Source of the DNA: Chrysophaeum taylorii
Taxonomy: Eukaryota > Sar > Pelagophyceae > Pelagomonadales > Pelagomonadaceae
Length of the DNA stretch: 64,000 nucleotides
Direction of reading: 5' to 3'
Assembly: GCA_029834535.1 (NCBI GenBank)
Contig: JAQMWT010000044.1
Location: forward strand, 62,001-126,000
Positions 1 through 8,989 of the stretch are shown one piece after another. Every line of letters starts with the position of its first letter. Position 1 is the stretch's first letter. Made by a program: the position numbers and the translations under genes. Under the pieces are notes generated by a model, which was given only the letters and a program-made list of their open reading frames with translations, searched no databases and had not been told where the DNA came from.

Positions 1-1401
1 TGGGGGCGCCCACCCCGATCGAGATCACCTCATATCCCCAACCGCCTTCGCTTCTTCGAGCCTACCCACGCGGCCAGGCTCTTGCTGGGACACGATCGTC
101 TGGTCGTCGTCGACGGCACCGACTGGACGTAGTCGGCCATCGACTTGCCGGACTCGCGCCATCGGCCGCGAAATGCCCGGCGCGAGACAGGTTTATTTCC
201 GGTACGATTCGGCGTCGCGGACCGCCGACGCGCACCTTGAACCTTGCTTCGAAGAAGGCCGCGAGACGAAGGCGTCGTCGAGCGGGAGGCGTCAGCGCTT
301 GCATTCTTCAAAACAGGCATCGGCTCGAAAGAAGGCCCGAATCTCGAATGTTGGGTAGCGCGCGTCCCGAGGAAGGTTTTTGGTGACGACGGTGTCGAGG
401 CTCTGATACTGCTTCGTTGACCTCGTCCACAAAGGGGGGGCTGCTAGCGAGATGTGTGTTTTGGCAATTTGGACCAAAGGTACGCAGCGTCGGATTTTTT
501 CCATCCTCGACGTTGCTTATCGATCGCGCTGCCTTCTGCGCTAGTTCGCCATCCGCCCCGCTCGTCCGAAATCCAATTGTCGAGCAACCAGCGCGCGAAG
601 CTTTGGTCGACGACGACGCGCCAGAATACTGCTGACGACGATTTCGCATTGATGAAACCGTCGAGGTTTCATCAATGCGCCCGCCGTAGACACGGCGGTC
701 AGGTCGAATCCGACGCGCGAGGCCAGGCCAACGGGGGAACACGACACGCGAAGCGCTTGAAACGGAGAGCGACCCGATCGCCGCTGGCAAGCACGGGGAT
801 TAGGAAGACGACGGCAGCCTGATGTCGAGTGGAATAAGCTAAGTAAGGGTGGCGCGGGACATCGAGATCCGGTCGGCCCCAAAGAAAGAAAGAAAGAAAG
901 ACGGGGGGGATGCTTCCTCTTTTTTTTCCTTCGCTCCTCAAAACAAAAAAGTTTCGGTGTAGTTCGCTCTTTTCGAAGATCAAAGGCATGTGCCCTACTA
1001 CACACAATAACGACCGACAGCAACGAAAAGGAGCATTGCGTGTTGTTGTTGTTCTCCGGCGATAAAAAGAAGAAAGAATGTCATGTCTGCGAGGAAAGAA
1101 AATGTACGTACTTGTGTCAACACGAGCAGCCAGAAGCAGGACAAGTATTTTTTTTTGTCATGGACATTCCAAGAACGGATGAGCAGGAGGAGGGGAAGCG
1201 AGAAAAGGCGGCTGACAACAAAAGCTAGAGGCAAGGGCGGCGAAGAAGGAGCAAAAATATGGTGGAAGGTGAAGCAAAGCAGAAGCGGCGGCGACGACGA
1301 CACTGAAGAAGAAATCTGGTTCGAAGACGACGCCATCCCAAATAACCGCCCTCGCCATACGACAGGCAGGCACAACGAACCAACCCTAACAAAGATTTTA
1401 C
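1..1401. other. no recognised gene; hairpin and microsatellite
   Basis: No open frame here has a recognisable domain, and overlapping frames on both strands look equally arbitrary. The region contains a perfect hairpin at 645-679 and a short AGAA microsatellite at about 884-900. The 1300-1401 part probably includes the 3' flank of the thiamine pyrophosphokinase gene on the minus strand. Confidence 0.5.
645..679. repeat. perfect 15-bp inverted repeat (hairpin)
   Basis: Arms CGCATTGATGAAACC (645-659) and GGTTTCATCAATGCG (665-679) are exact reverse complements separated by five bases (GTCGA). No gene overlaps it. Its role is unknown. Confidence 0.85.
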
Positions 1402-2070
1402 TTATCCTAAGGATGTTGGGAGGCGATCGAGGTGGAATTCGGTGGTCCAGACGAGGGGGTGCGAGGTGCGGACGGTGACGGTGTCGGAGCGGATGAGGTT
1501 CGAGGTAGAGACGAGGTGGCCAAACTCGAGCCGTTGGTTGTTCAAGTTCCACTCTAAGCCCTCCGTCGAAACGACGCACGGCGCACCAATCGGAACGAGG
1601 CCGCAGTGCGGCCCCTCGATTCCGGCTCGAACGCGGATCGTGTGAATTCCTGGGGCGAGCAAGGTCGCGACGTTCTCGTCGCCGTAGAGTCTCATCGATA
1701 TCTCGTTCCAGCGGTGCATCGCGTCGAACGTCGCCATCACTTGATCGAATCTTCCTCGGAACGCACCCAGAATCGCGATCGATTTGGCGTCGCGCAAGTA
1801 GTCGATCGCTTTGTCCAAGTCGTTCCTGTCTTGGTCCGCGACGCGAAAGATTCTGTCGGCGTAAAAATCTGTGACGTCAGAACGGATCGAGTCGAGGTCA
1901 CCCACCACCGCGTCGGGGGTGTAGCGGCGGAGGTCAAAGACTCGATTCGCACCGCCGTCCGCACACACGCGCCGCCGCGTGTTCTGCCACAGCACGTCCA
2001 ACAGTTGACCGCTAAACACGCTGTTCAAGATTATCAACCCCTCGCTCTGGAAGCCGCACAAATCAATCAT
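1402..2070 (-). CDS. TPK1: thiamine pyrophosphokinase
   Basis: This 222-residue protein should transfer pyrophosphate from ATP to thiamine, making the cofactor thiamine diphosphate in the cytosol. The catalytic domain is clear: CADGGANRVFD (36-46), GDLDSI (57-62), the acidic DQDRNDLDKA stretch (79-88) and GAFRGRFDQ (102-110). The C-terminal thiamine-binding domain follows with GLEWNLNN (171-178), the FGHLVSTSN stretch (183-191) and HPLVW (204-208), all in the order of eukaryotic TPK. Length is close to the usual 240 residues and there is no intron. The ATG at 2070 is the first in frame, and an AACCCTAAA motif lies four bases upstream. The N-terminus is slightly short relative to animal TPK but no core motif is missing. 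Confidence 0.95.
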   Translation of the reverse strand: MIDLCGFQSEGLIILNSVFSGQLLDVLWQNTRRRVCADGGANRVFDLRRYTPDAVVGDLDSIRSDVTDFYADRIFRVADQDRNDLDKAIDYLRDAKSIAILGAFRGRFDQVMATFDAMHRWNEISMRLYGDENVATLLAPGIHTIRVRAGIEGPHCGLVPIGAPCVVSTEGLEWNLNNQRLEFGHLVSTSNLIRSDTVTVRTSHPLVWTTEFHLDRLPTSLG

Positions 2071-2073
2071 CCT

Positions 2074-2082
2074 AACCCTAAA
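2074..2082. promoter_or_regulatory. telo-box-like AACCCTAAA motif at the TPK start
   Basis: AACCCTAAA lies immediately upstream of the TPK ATG (read as TTTAGGGTT on the coding strand). Similar AACCCT motifs lie close to the starts of the SUN (3482-3489), BAP31 (8883-8890) and PP2A B'' (24360-24366) genes. In plants such motifs are promoter or 5'-leader elements of housekeeping genes; a regulatory role here is inference. Confidence 0.4.
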
Positions 2083-3501
2083 GAGAAGGGTTCATCCTCC
2101 TTCCAACAACAATTGGAGGGAGGGGGGTCGTCGTTCGAGCTCTAGAATAATAAATTTATTTTCTCGTCCCGAGATATGTTGGCATATGCATCCAACATAT
2201 CCCCCTGGAGAATAATGTCCGGGATAGGACCACATTTTTTACTGAGGTGGTTTGTAACTCGCGCATGATAGGCAAAAACTCCGAGGCTGGGAGAATAGTC
2301 TTCTTCTTCGAGCGAAGAAGAATATAGTAATCCACGCACGTGTGCGTGAATTTTCTGGAATCCCGGACACATACATAACCGCGAGCTGCAGTGGCATGGT
2401 AAACTTTTTGGTACGAAGGTCGTATACGTCCACGGCGTCGCGGCAGACACACCCGCGTTTGACCGTTTCGCTATTCCGATTTGTCGCTTGACTGGAATCC
2501 TGCAGCATGGTTTGTTTGCCGAATGCCACGGAAGTCGTCGTCACGGTCTCTTGCGTCGGTGGTATGCGTCACCTTCCCCCTCTGAAACGCCGCCGCCACT
2601 CTGGCGAGTTTTTTAAAACCCTTACTTACTCTTTGCCGCCGCCGCCTCCGATAAGTCCCGCTGCAATGCGCTTACTTGTTACCATACCCGCCGCCGCCGC
2701 CGCGCATCCAACCCTCGGTGGTTCCGGCACCTACGGAGCCGCCCGGTTTCCTACGCGGGCCACGTTCTCCGCTCGATTGGTCCTAGACCAGCGCCGTGGT
2801 CGTCACATCCAGCGATATGAATTTGGGATGCGATTGCGCACTTCACGACACATTTTGGTGCGTTTGACACCCTCCGGAACGTCGCAATCTTCTTCCCACC
2901 CAGTTAGTTCACCTTTTTTGTCGAGTCGAGTCTCTCCAACATCTTGCTGCTGATGGGCTTGCGGCGCGTGGGCCGCGTGGAGCGGAAGAAGCCTTCTTGC
3001 ACACCGCGTTTCTGCCATGCTTTGCCACCTTTCCAGCGGCGCCGTCTGTTGTTTGAAAGGGTTTGCTCCACTTTGCTGACGCAGCTTCCGCGGCTTGCGC
3101 GCCTTACGAGCCTGCCGATGTCCATCCTCTCGCTTTGCTCTTCCGGATTTTTTTTTGTTGTCGGCCCGTGCAAGAAGTCATGCGCGCCATCCAGGTTTGA
3201 AGTTCCACGTTTTGCAATTAGCCACCCGACAGCGCTCCTCAGAGTTGTGTGGCTACTCTTGCTCCATCAAATTGTACTCGCCAACCTGACTCTGGACAGG
3301 ACTGGTTGACTTCTCTGCTTCCCACGCTGCTGCTCTCGTACTCACGCACACTAGGCGCTCGCCCGTCGCCATTCGTCGCGTTCTTCTTGAGCTAGGGAGT
3401 ACGAGATCTTGGTTGGTATATACGGCCGCAAACAACCCCACATATCATCAAAGTTGAAGCATTGTTTGTTTTAATCGTAATAACCCTAGAGAGAGAGATA
3501 G
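2083..3501. other. intergenic region with hAT C-terminal remnant
   Basis: There is no intact gene. The stretch at about 2880-3250 (plus strand) is clearly related to the reverse complement of 26690-27040, both near-matching over about 350 bp. Its conceptual translation includes FERVCSTLLTQL and later SLPMSILSLCSS, resembling the hAT C-terminal dimerisation domain (SERVFS...L.P..V..L). The rest, including 2083-2870 and 3260-3480, shows nothing recognisable. Confidence 0.5.
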
Positions 3502-4470
3502 ATGCTGTGGCTCTTGCTGGCGGTGGCATCGGGCGATGACAGAAACAACGAGACATCGAACGCGACGACGAACGGGACGAAGAAGGCGGTGAAACTCATC
3601 AACTACGCGTCGATGGAGTCTGGTGCCGTTGTTCTTGAAACGTCCGAATTGTCGAAGGGGTTCCAGAATTTGTTGTTGGACGACAAGGACAAGTACGGGC
3701 TCACACCCTGTGCCGAAGAGAAGATGTTGACCATCGGATTGTCGGAGGACATACAAGCGAAAGAAGTGGTGCTCGCGCAGTACGAAAAGTACTCGTCGGG
3801 TGTACGTACTTTTGAAGTTTTTGGATCGCGCATTTTTCCCACTTCCGAATGGCAATCGCTCGGCACGTTCGAAGCCGCGTACGGCGAAGGCGAACAGAGC
3901 TTTGAAATTCTGCCAACCTGGGTTCGGTACTTGAAGTTTCATTTTCTGTCGCACCACGGCAACGAATACGCGTGTACGTTGTCGCAAATCAAAGTCCACG
4001 GTACGACGTTGCTGCAGCCGAAACTAGAGGAGCAGCAGCAAGAGCCACCACCAGAGCCGCCGCACCTAGACTGCTCCAACCTCGACTTTCGCGACTTCAA
4101 GCAGAAATTTCGGAATATAAACCTCGAATCCTCCAATTCGATCATGGACAAGCTCCGCGGTCTAGAACGCAACCAATCGATCGTCGACTTCTACCTCGCC
4201 AACCTCCACGCCTGTCTCGCGACGACGACGACGACGACGGAGGAGAGGAACACGATCCTCACGGTCCAGGACATGATCACCGTCCAGGACGCCCTCATCG
4301 CCGCCGCCGTCGCCTTTCTTTTATGCTTCCTCACCTCCCTCGCCGCCCTCTGCGCAGTCTGCTGCACCTTCCACCACACCACCCACCACTACTACCACGA
4401 CGCTTCGACGAAATTCCACCTCAGGCCGCGCCCCCGACGACGAGAAGACCCCTCCCCCGACGACCACTAG
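3502..4470 (+). CDS. SUN-domain (SUCO/SLP1-type) ER membrane protein
   Basis: This 322-residue protein begins with a signal peptide (MLWLLLAVAS) and an Asn/Thr-rich stretch with three N-glycosylation sequons (near 16, 20 and 24). A SUN domain follows (about 30-170): INYASMESGA (33-42), a central KDKYGLTPC (62-70), SEWQSLGTFEA (115-125), then FLSHHGNEYACTL (148-160) and IKVHGTT. Residues 214-240 (IMDKLRGLERNQSIVDFYL) match the helical stretch after the SUN domain in the SUCO/SLP1 mid-SUN family, and one transmembrane helix lies at about 264-288. The tail is His/Arg/Pro-rich. Family members sit in the ER and nuclear envelope and help fold membrane proteins. The SUN domain is N-terminal to the membrane anchor, unlike nuclear SUN1/2. 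The ATG at 3502 is the only one giving a signal peptide. Confidence 0.88.
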   Translation: MLWLLLAVASGDDRNNETSNATTNGTKKAVKLINYASMESGAVVLETSELSKGFQNLLLDDKDKYGLTPCAEEKMLTIGLSEDIQAKEVVLAQYEKYSSGVRTFEVFGSRIFPTSEWQSLGTFEAAYGEGEQSFEILPTWVRYLKFHFLSHHGNEYACTLSQIKVHGTTLLQPKLEEQQQEPPPEPPHLDCSNLDFRDFKQKFRNINLESSNSIMDKLRGLERNQSIVDFYLANLHACLATTTTTTEERNTILTVQDMITVQDALIAAAVAFLLCFLTSLAALCAVCCTFHHTTHHYYHDASTKFHLRPRPRRREDPSPDDH

Positions 4471-5006
4471 TCCTTATATACTTCTAATAACAAATGGGCT
4501 AATCAAGCGCCTTTTTCTTCTCACAACAACAACAACAACAACAACAACAACCGTGAGAATGGCGGCGCACATTTTTAGTATTGTGGATGACGTCATTCCG
4601 TGTCCTCTTGCCCAAGCCCGACGACATCGTCTTTTCAATGAGTCGACGACTCCATCCTACCCTCCGCGTGCTGCGCAATAGCCGCCTCTTCCCCGCAGCA
4701 GAGTCGTCATGCGCAGAGCCCAAGGCCGCAGCACCGACGCATGCGGCGTGTCGATTCCCCCTCTCGAAGGGCGAAACATCATGGTCAGAGCCCTGTAGAC
4801 ACGGGTCGAAGCGAGCGCAGGCTGCGCAGCACGAAGCTGTGTGAGGTGTGACCCAGGTGAACGTGCCTGCACTTGGAGAGAGTCGGGCGACTGCGAGTGT
4901 TTGCGAGGGGCACACGAAAAAAAAAAATTGTGGGGTTGTTTGAGGATCCTTGTAATTCATTCCAGAAGAGCGCCGCGCCAGCCAAAAAGGGATCACAAAT
5001 ACAGAA
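4471..5006. other. intergenic; (AAC)n microsatellite
   Basis: No gene is seen. An AAC trinucleotide run occupies about 4523-4551 and a poly-A run about 4917-4927. The ORFs here are short and lack domain signatures. The last part is presumably the promoter of the WW-domain gene. Confidence 0.5.
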
Positions 5007-5768
5007 ATGAGTGACTTTGGTGGCGATGAAGATTATGGTGGCGACGATGAAGACTACGGCGGCGGCGGCGATGACGACTATGGTGGTGGCGATGATGACT
5101 ATGGGGGTGACGACGTAGGGGGTGGCGGCGACATGGGCGGCGGCGACATGGGCGGCGGCGGCCCCGGGCCTTGCGGCCCCGGATTTCCCGGTCCGTACTA
5201 CGGACCGCCGCGGCCCTGGGGTGCGGATCCGCTTCTCCTCGGTGGCGCCGTCGTCGCGGGTGCGGCGCTGGGCGCCGGAGCGGCCTACGCATCGCGTCCG
5301 CGGACGTCGCAACAACAACAAATCGTGCAACAGCCGGCGCAACAAATCGTCCAACAACCGGCGCAAACACAGGTCGTTCAAGAGCGAATGATATCCGTGC
5401 AACGGCCCCCCGGCGTTCCCGTCGGGAGTCCATTGAATGTAGTCGTCGATGGGCAGAGCCTCACCGTCTACGTTCCGGCGGTCCCAGAAGGCGGATACTT
5501 CTACGCTAAAGTCCAACCTCCCGTCCAAGTAGCTCAACCAGCCCAGCTTCCCGTCCAAGTAGCTCAACCAGTCCAACCTCCCGTCCAAGTAGCTCAACCA
5601 GCCCAACCCCAGGTCGCCCAACCAGGCGGGTCTTACCTCCCTCCCCAGGTCGCCCAACCGACCGGGTCTTACCTCCCTCCTGGCTGGGAAGAGAAGCGCA
5701 CCTCTGATGGACGGACCTACTACGTCGATCACAACACCAAGAGTACCACCTGGAACCGGCCGAACTAG
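5007..5768 (+). CDS. WW-domain protein with Gly/Asp-rich N-terminus
   Basis: This 253-residue protein has three parts. Residues 1-60 are a low-complexity tract of Gly, Asp and Tyr built from [12 protein letters not shown] units. Residues about 73-92 form a Gly/Ala-rich hydrophobic stretch that could be a weak membrane anchor. A Gln/Pro/Val-rich linker follows, with a tandem [10 protein letters not shown] repeat encoded by three 30-bp units (about 5518-5607) and a second short repeat ending GGSYLPP. The C-terminus (about 222-252) is a canonical WW domain: LPPGWEEK, then the aromatic pair in RTYYVDHN and the second Trp in TTWNRP. WW domains bind proline-rich ligands, and the linker itself is proline-rich, so self-interaction is possible. 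Cellular role unknown. Confidence 0.85.
   Translation: MSDFGGDEDYGGDDEDYGGGGDDDYGGGDDDYGGDDVGGGGDMGGGDMGGGGPGPCGPGFPGPYYGPPRPWGADPLLLGGAVVAGAALGAGAAYASRPRTSQQQQIVQQPAQQIVQQPAQTQVVQERMISVQRPPGVPVGSPLNVVVDGQSLTVYVPAVPEGGYFYAKVQPPVQVAQPAQLPVQVAQPVQPPVQVAQPAQPQVAQPGGSYLPPQVAQPTGSYLPPGWEEKRTSDGRTYYVDHNTKSTTWNRPN
5515..5685 (+). repeat. tandem repeats inside the WW-domain gene
   Basis: About three 30-bp units beginning CCTCCCGTCCAAGTAGCTCA are followed by two copies of a unit containing CAGGTCGCCCAACC and TCTTACCTCCCTCC. They keep the reading frame and encode the Pro/Gln/Val linker, which could vary in length between strains. Confidence 0.8.
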
Positions 5769-6683
5769 CTCTTACATATTCACCAAGCATCGATCATGTT
5801 GTGAAACTACCGTGGTCGTAAGAAGTCGGTTCGGAGCTTGCCGACAAAGTTAGTACGTGTGCTCTCAGAGTTATGGGGACCGCCTCACTTGAAGGTGACA
5901 GGCTTGCCGATTGAAGCTGGTGCGTGTCTCCAAAAAAACATCGTTGCTTGTTTTCGATGGGAAAGAAAAATATTCTACCGTCACGCAACCAAGCAACGCA
6001 AGAGACACGCGGCAGCGCTTCCGAGCGGAAAATGCAGCAATTCTAATAAATGACGGAGCCGACGTTGAGGCCTCGTCTGGCAACCGCCCGCTCTCTGGCT
6101 GGCATCGTCGACGGCCTCGGCGGACTTGCCCAGGGAGACGCCTCCGGATGGTCGACCTGCTTATTACCCCACCTACTCCTCAAAAAATGTCGGGCGATGT
6201 CGTGCGCGGCTGGGCGATTGAAGCGGCGGGCACTTCGAGTTGTTTCACCAAGGGTTGTGGCGACGTCGCCTGCTACGGCGGCGATGTTGGCAGCCACCTC
6301 GGAGGGAGGGAGGGAGGGAGGGAGGGAGGGAGGTTTTTTTCCTAATTGTGCCGTGACATCCATCATCTTGGCTGCATCTTGTCGATGATGCTATCGTCCT
6401 AGAAGCGTCGCTGCTTCGAACGACGACCTCGTCGAGTGCGAACGAACGACGGTGTCCGCGAAGCCCTACGGCATCTTGTCGTATTGTGTTCAGCTTAACA
6501 ACGAAGAAAGGAAAAACCGTTCAAGGTGTTGTTATAAAATATCGTGCTGCATGCCACAAAATTTAGGGAAAAAAAAAAAACCGATCAAAACATGCTGCTG
6601 CTGCTGCTGCTGCTGCTGCCGCTCCAAAATGAGAATTCGAAAGAGGAAGATGAGCTCAAAAAATAAAAACACAGGCACACGGA
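5769..6683. other. intergenic; GGGA and TGC microsatellites
   Basis: No convincing gene. A GGGA repeat lies at about 6300-6332 and a CTG/TGC run at about 6593-6620. Several overlapping frames of about 100 codons exist but have no recognisable content. Confidence 0.5.
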
Positions 6684-8090
6684 CTAGATGGTGGTGCCGT
6701 CGGTTGGCGCGGGGTGTGGGTCCTTGTTCTTGAGCTTGAGCTGGACGAAGTCGAGGCCGCAGTCGGCCATGGTGAGGGGCTGGAAGTCGGCCAGGACACG
6801 GCGGCGGTGGCGGGCGTCGTCGGGGTCGATTAGCGGGTCCTCGGTGTTCCAGGGCTCGAGAATTTCGAGGAGAGTCTTCGTGCGATCCCGGACGCAGGCC
6901 GAGGGAATCCTCTTGTCGATGTCGATGTAGACCAAGAGGAGGTGGCGACGGGCCAGAAGAAGGGCGCAGCGGACGACGCGGATTTCGCGGAGCTTTTGTC
7001 GATCGTTGGCGACGGCAGTGGTGAGATTTTGGTGAACTTTAGAATTCGACGCGCAACACTTCAACAATTGGGCCAAGTCTTTATCATCTTCATTTTCTTC
7101 TTCTTCAAAGGTCACCAATTCCTTAAACAAAAGGAGCTGGGCCAAGCGCGCGTGACGGTCGGCGAGGCGCTTGAGGGTCGCGTTGAGCTGTCCCGTCCGC
7201 CCGAGCGCGCGCTCCTCGCGTTCCATCGCCGCGGTGAGCTTCCAGAAGTTTCCGGGTTCGAGAATTTTTCGAGCTTCTGATTTCTTGAAATCGTCGATCA
7301 ATTTCTGCATGAGTCGCACCAAGGTCGGAAGCCAGACATTGCGCGGCGACGTGTCCTCTTCCTCGAGCGGCAGCTTGGCTTCGCGCGCGTAGATGCGCGC
7401 GGCCGCGCGCCGCGTCTCGTCGTTCGGATCCAACTCGACCAACAACTGACCGATCCGCGCCTCCCTCCCGAGGGCCGTCGACCACGAATCCTCGCAGAGC
7501 CGCGCGAGCTTGGCGCTGTAGGCGCCGCGCTCGATCTGGGTTCGCCTCTTGAGTCCCTTCGGCTCGGCGCGCTTCGCCTTGTGCCGGCGCGGCTTGGGTC
7601 CCGGTTTCTTGCGCTCCGCCACGGGGGCTGGAACCGGCGCCTCGAGGGGAGCCTGCGCCACGAAATCGCCCGCCTTGACGGCGACGGCCACGCGGTCCTT
7701 GAATTTTCCGCAGAGCGACCGGGCCATAATGTGAACGTCGAACGACGGCTCGTAGTCTTCGAACGCTCTTTGCCAGATTCCCTGCACATCGCGGACGATC
7801 GCCCCGAGCGTCTCGTACCGCGAGTCCCGGAGCCGCCGGCAGCATTTCGTCAGCCCGCCCTGCGGCCCGTTGAACGGGGCCGCCCACTCGTCCGCGCGGG
7901 TCTCGCGCAGCAACGCGGTCGCCCTCAACTTATTCTTCCCCAACTCCTCAGCGAGGCTAATGTGGTCCAGATTCACGCCCCACACGATCAGCATGTCGGT
8001 CTGCGGCGGCGGCATCACGAACGTGCTCGGGACGGCGTACGCGGTCGCGGTCGATGCCGGCGGCAATGAGAACTCGTTGCTGCTGGTCAT
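6684..8090 (-). CDS. degenerate bromodomain protein with basic AT-hook-like segment
   Basis: This is a 468-residue intronless protein. Residues about 57-135 resemble a bromodomain: TALLRETRADEWAAPF (helix Z), RRLRDSRYETLGAIVRDV (86-102; compare the family's L..R.Y.....F..DV) and WQRAFEDYEPSFDVHIMARS (106-125; compare N...YNP....V..MA). The ZA loop is almost absent and the acetyl-lysine-binding Asn of the YNP motif is Glu, so acetyl-lysine binding is doubtful. A basic stretch KKPGPKPRRHKAKR (near 157-170) looks like an AT hook or nuclear signal. The rest is mostly charged helix with an acidic EEEENEDDK patch, unlike a known ET domain. A nuclear chromatin role is inferred. The ATG at 8090 follows an AATCCTAA motif. 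Confidence 0.6.
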   Translation of the reverse strand: MTSSNEFSLPPASTATAYAVPSTFVMPPPQTDMLIVWGVNLDHISLAEELGKNKLRATALLRETRADEWAAPFNGPQGGLTKCCRRLRDSRYETLGAIVRDVQGIWQRAFEDYEPSFDVHIMARSLCGKFKDRVAVAVKAGDFVAQAPLEAPVPAPVAERKKPGPKPRRHKAKRAEPKGLKRRTQIERGAYSAKLARLCEDSWSTALGREARIGQLLVELDPNDETRRAAARIYAREAKLPLEEEDTSPRNVWLPTLVRLMQKLIDDFKKSEARKILEPGNFWKLTAAMEREERALGRTGQLNATLKRLADRHARLAQLLLFKELVTFEEEENEDDKDLAQLLKCCASNSKVHQNLTTAVANDRQKLREIRVVRCALLLARRHLLLVYIDIDKRIPSACVRDRTKTLLEILEPWNTEDPLIDPDDARHRRRVLADFQPLTMADCGLDFVQLKLKNKDPHPAPTDGTTI

Positions 8091-8226
8091 AATAATCCTA
8101 ATTTTTTTTTACTACCTACATTTTCCGACGATGATGATGGCACCAGCATGCAGCAGGGTTATTATTATTATTATTTTTTTTTTTTTTGATGAATCTTTTC
8201 TCGTCGCACCACGCGCCCCTTTTTTT
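8091..8226. other. short intergenic gap with homopolymer T runs
   Basis: This gap lies between two minus-strand genes and has T-rich homopolymers (8102-8110, 8174-8187, 8219-8226) and a TTA repeat. It must hold the 5' leader of the bromodomain gene and the 3' end of the BAP31-like gene. Confidence 0.5.
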
Positions 8227-8853
8227 CTACACGTGTTTTTTTTTTGCGTCGGGAAACATGAGGTCGTAGTCTTCGAGGCGGCGCTCGAGGCGTTTGACTT
8301 GCTCGGCGAGGTCCTTGTTGTCCTGTTTGAGGTTGTCGATTTCTTGAGGGGAACCTACTTTTGCGAGCAGATCTTCGTAGGCTCTCGTCGTGCCTTCGGC
8401 CTGGCGTTGCATCGCTTCGATCTTGGCGTCCTGCTCGCGCACGGCCTCTGGGGATGCCCGATTTGTTTCTTCCAATAGAGTTTCGTAGGCTTTCGCGGCG
8501 CCTTCTGCTTGCCGTCGCATCGCTTCCAACTTCGCCTCCAATCCCGCGATCGAACGACTCTGCTGACCCGCGAGTCGCATCAACACCGCGGCGAACAGTA
8601 CGAACGAGGCGAGGAGAGTATCGCGTTCGGTGCGAAGCCGCTCGACGATGGCAAACGGTGTGTTATCACCCCCCTGACTCGCGAGCGTTAAAACCCCAAA
8701 AGCTGCGTACGCAGCAATCCCCCCCAACACCGCGCGCGCCCACGCCCCCATCTCCACCTCGACGAGCCGCACGACGGGACGCACGTTCAAACTAAGGAGC
8801 ACGATTATCACCGCCTGCGCGCCGCCGATCGCGCCGAGCACCTGGCTCAACAT
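8227..8853 (-). CDS. BCAP31: BAP31-like ER membrane protein
   Basis: The 208-residue protein has the BAP31 layout. Three hydrophobic segments lie at about 4-20, 40-58 and 79-95; the third (ERDTLLASFVLFAAVLMRL) is the family signature. A long cytosolic coiled coil follows, with two related units, AKLEAMRRQAEGAAKAYETL (107-126) and AKIEAMQRQAEGTTRAYEDL (143-162). The last four residues KKHV fit the KKxx signal that retrieves membrane proteins to the ER. BAP31 family members are ER cargo receptors and quality-control factors. Length is near the usual 210-245 residues. The ATG at 8853 starts directly at the first membrane segment, and an AAACCCTT motif lies about 30 bp upstream. The symbol denotes the animal homologue. 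Confidence 0.85.
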   Translation of the reverse strand: MLSQVLGAIGGAQAVIIVLLSLNVRPVVRLVEVEMGAWARAVLGGIAAYAAFGVLTLASQGGDNTPFAIVERLRTERDTLLASFVLFAAVLMRLAGQQSRSIAGLEAKLEAMRRQAEGAAKAYETLLEETNRASPEAVREQDAKIEAMQRQAEGTTRAYEDLLAKVGSPQEIDNLKQDNKDLAEQVKRLERRLEDYDLMFPDAKKKHV

Positions 8854-8989
8854 GCGGGCGAAAATTAAGAAAGCTTAAAACTAAACCCTTGGTTTGTTGT
8901 CTTGAGTCTCCTGTTATGGACAGATAGATAACAAGACCACCCACCACAAAGGCTACGCTGCTAGTGCTTGAGATAGCAATAAAGAAGCT

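Noticed and set aside
4785-5732. 315-codon minus-strand frame
   Set aside because: It is antisense to the WW-domain gene, whose plus-strand product has a recognisable domain.
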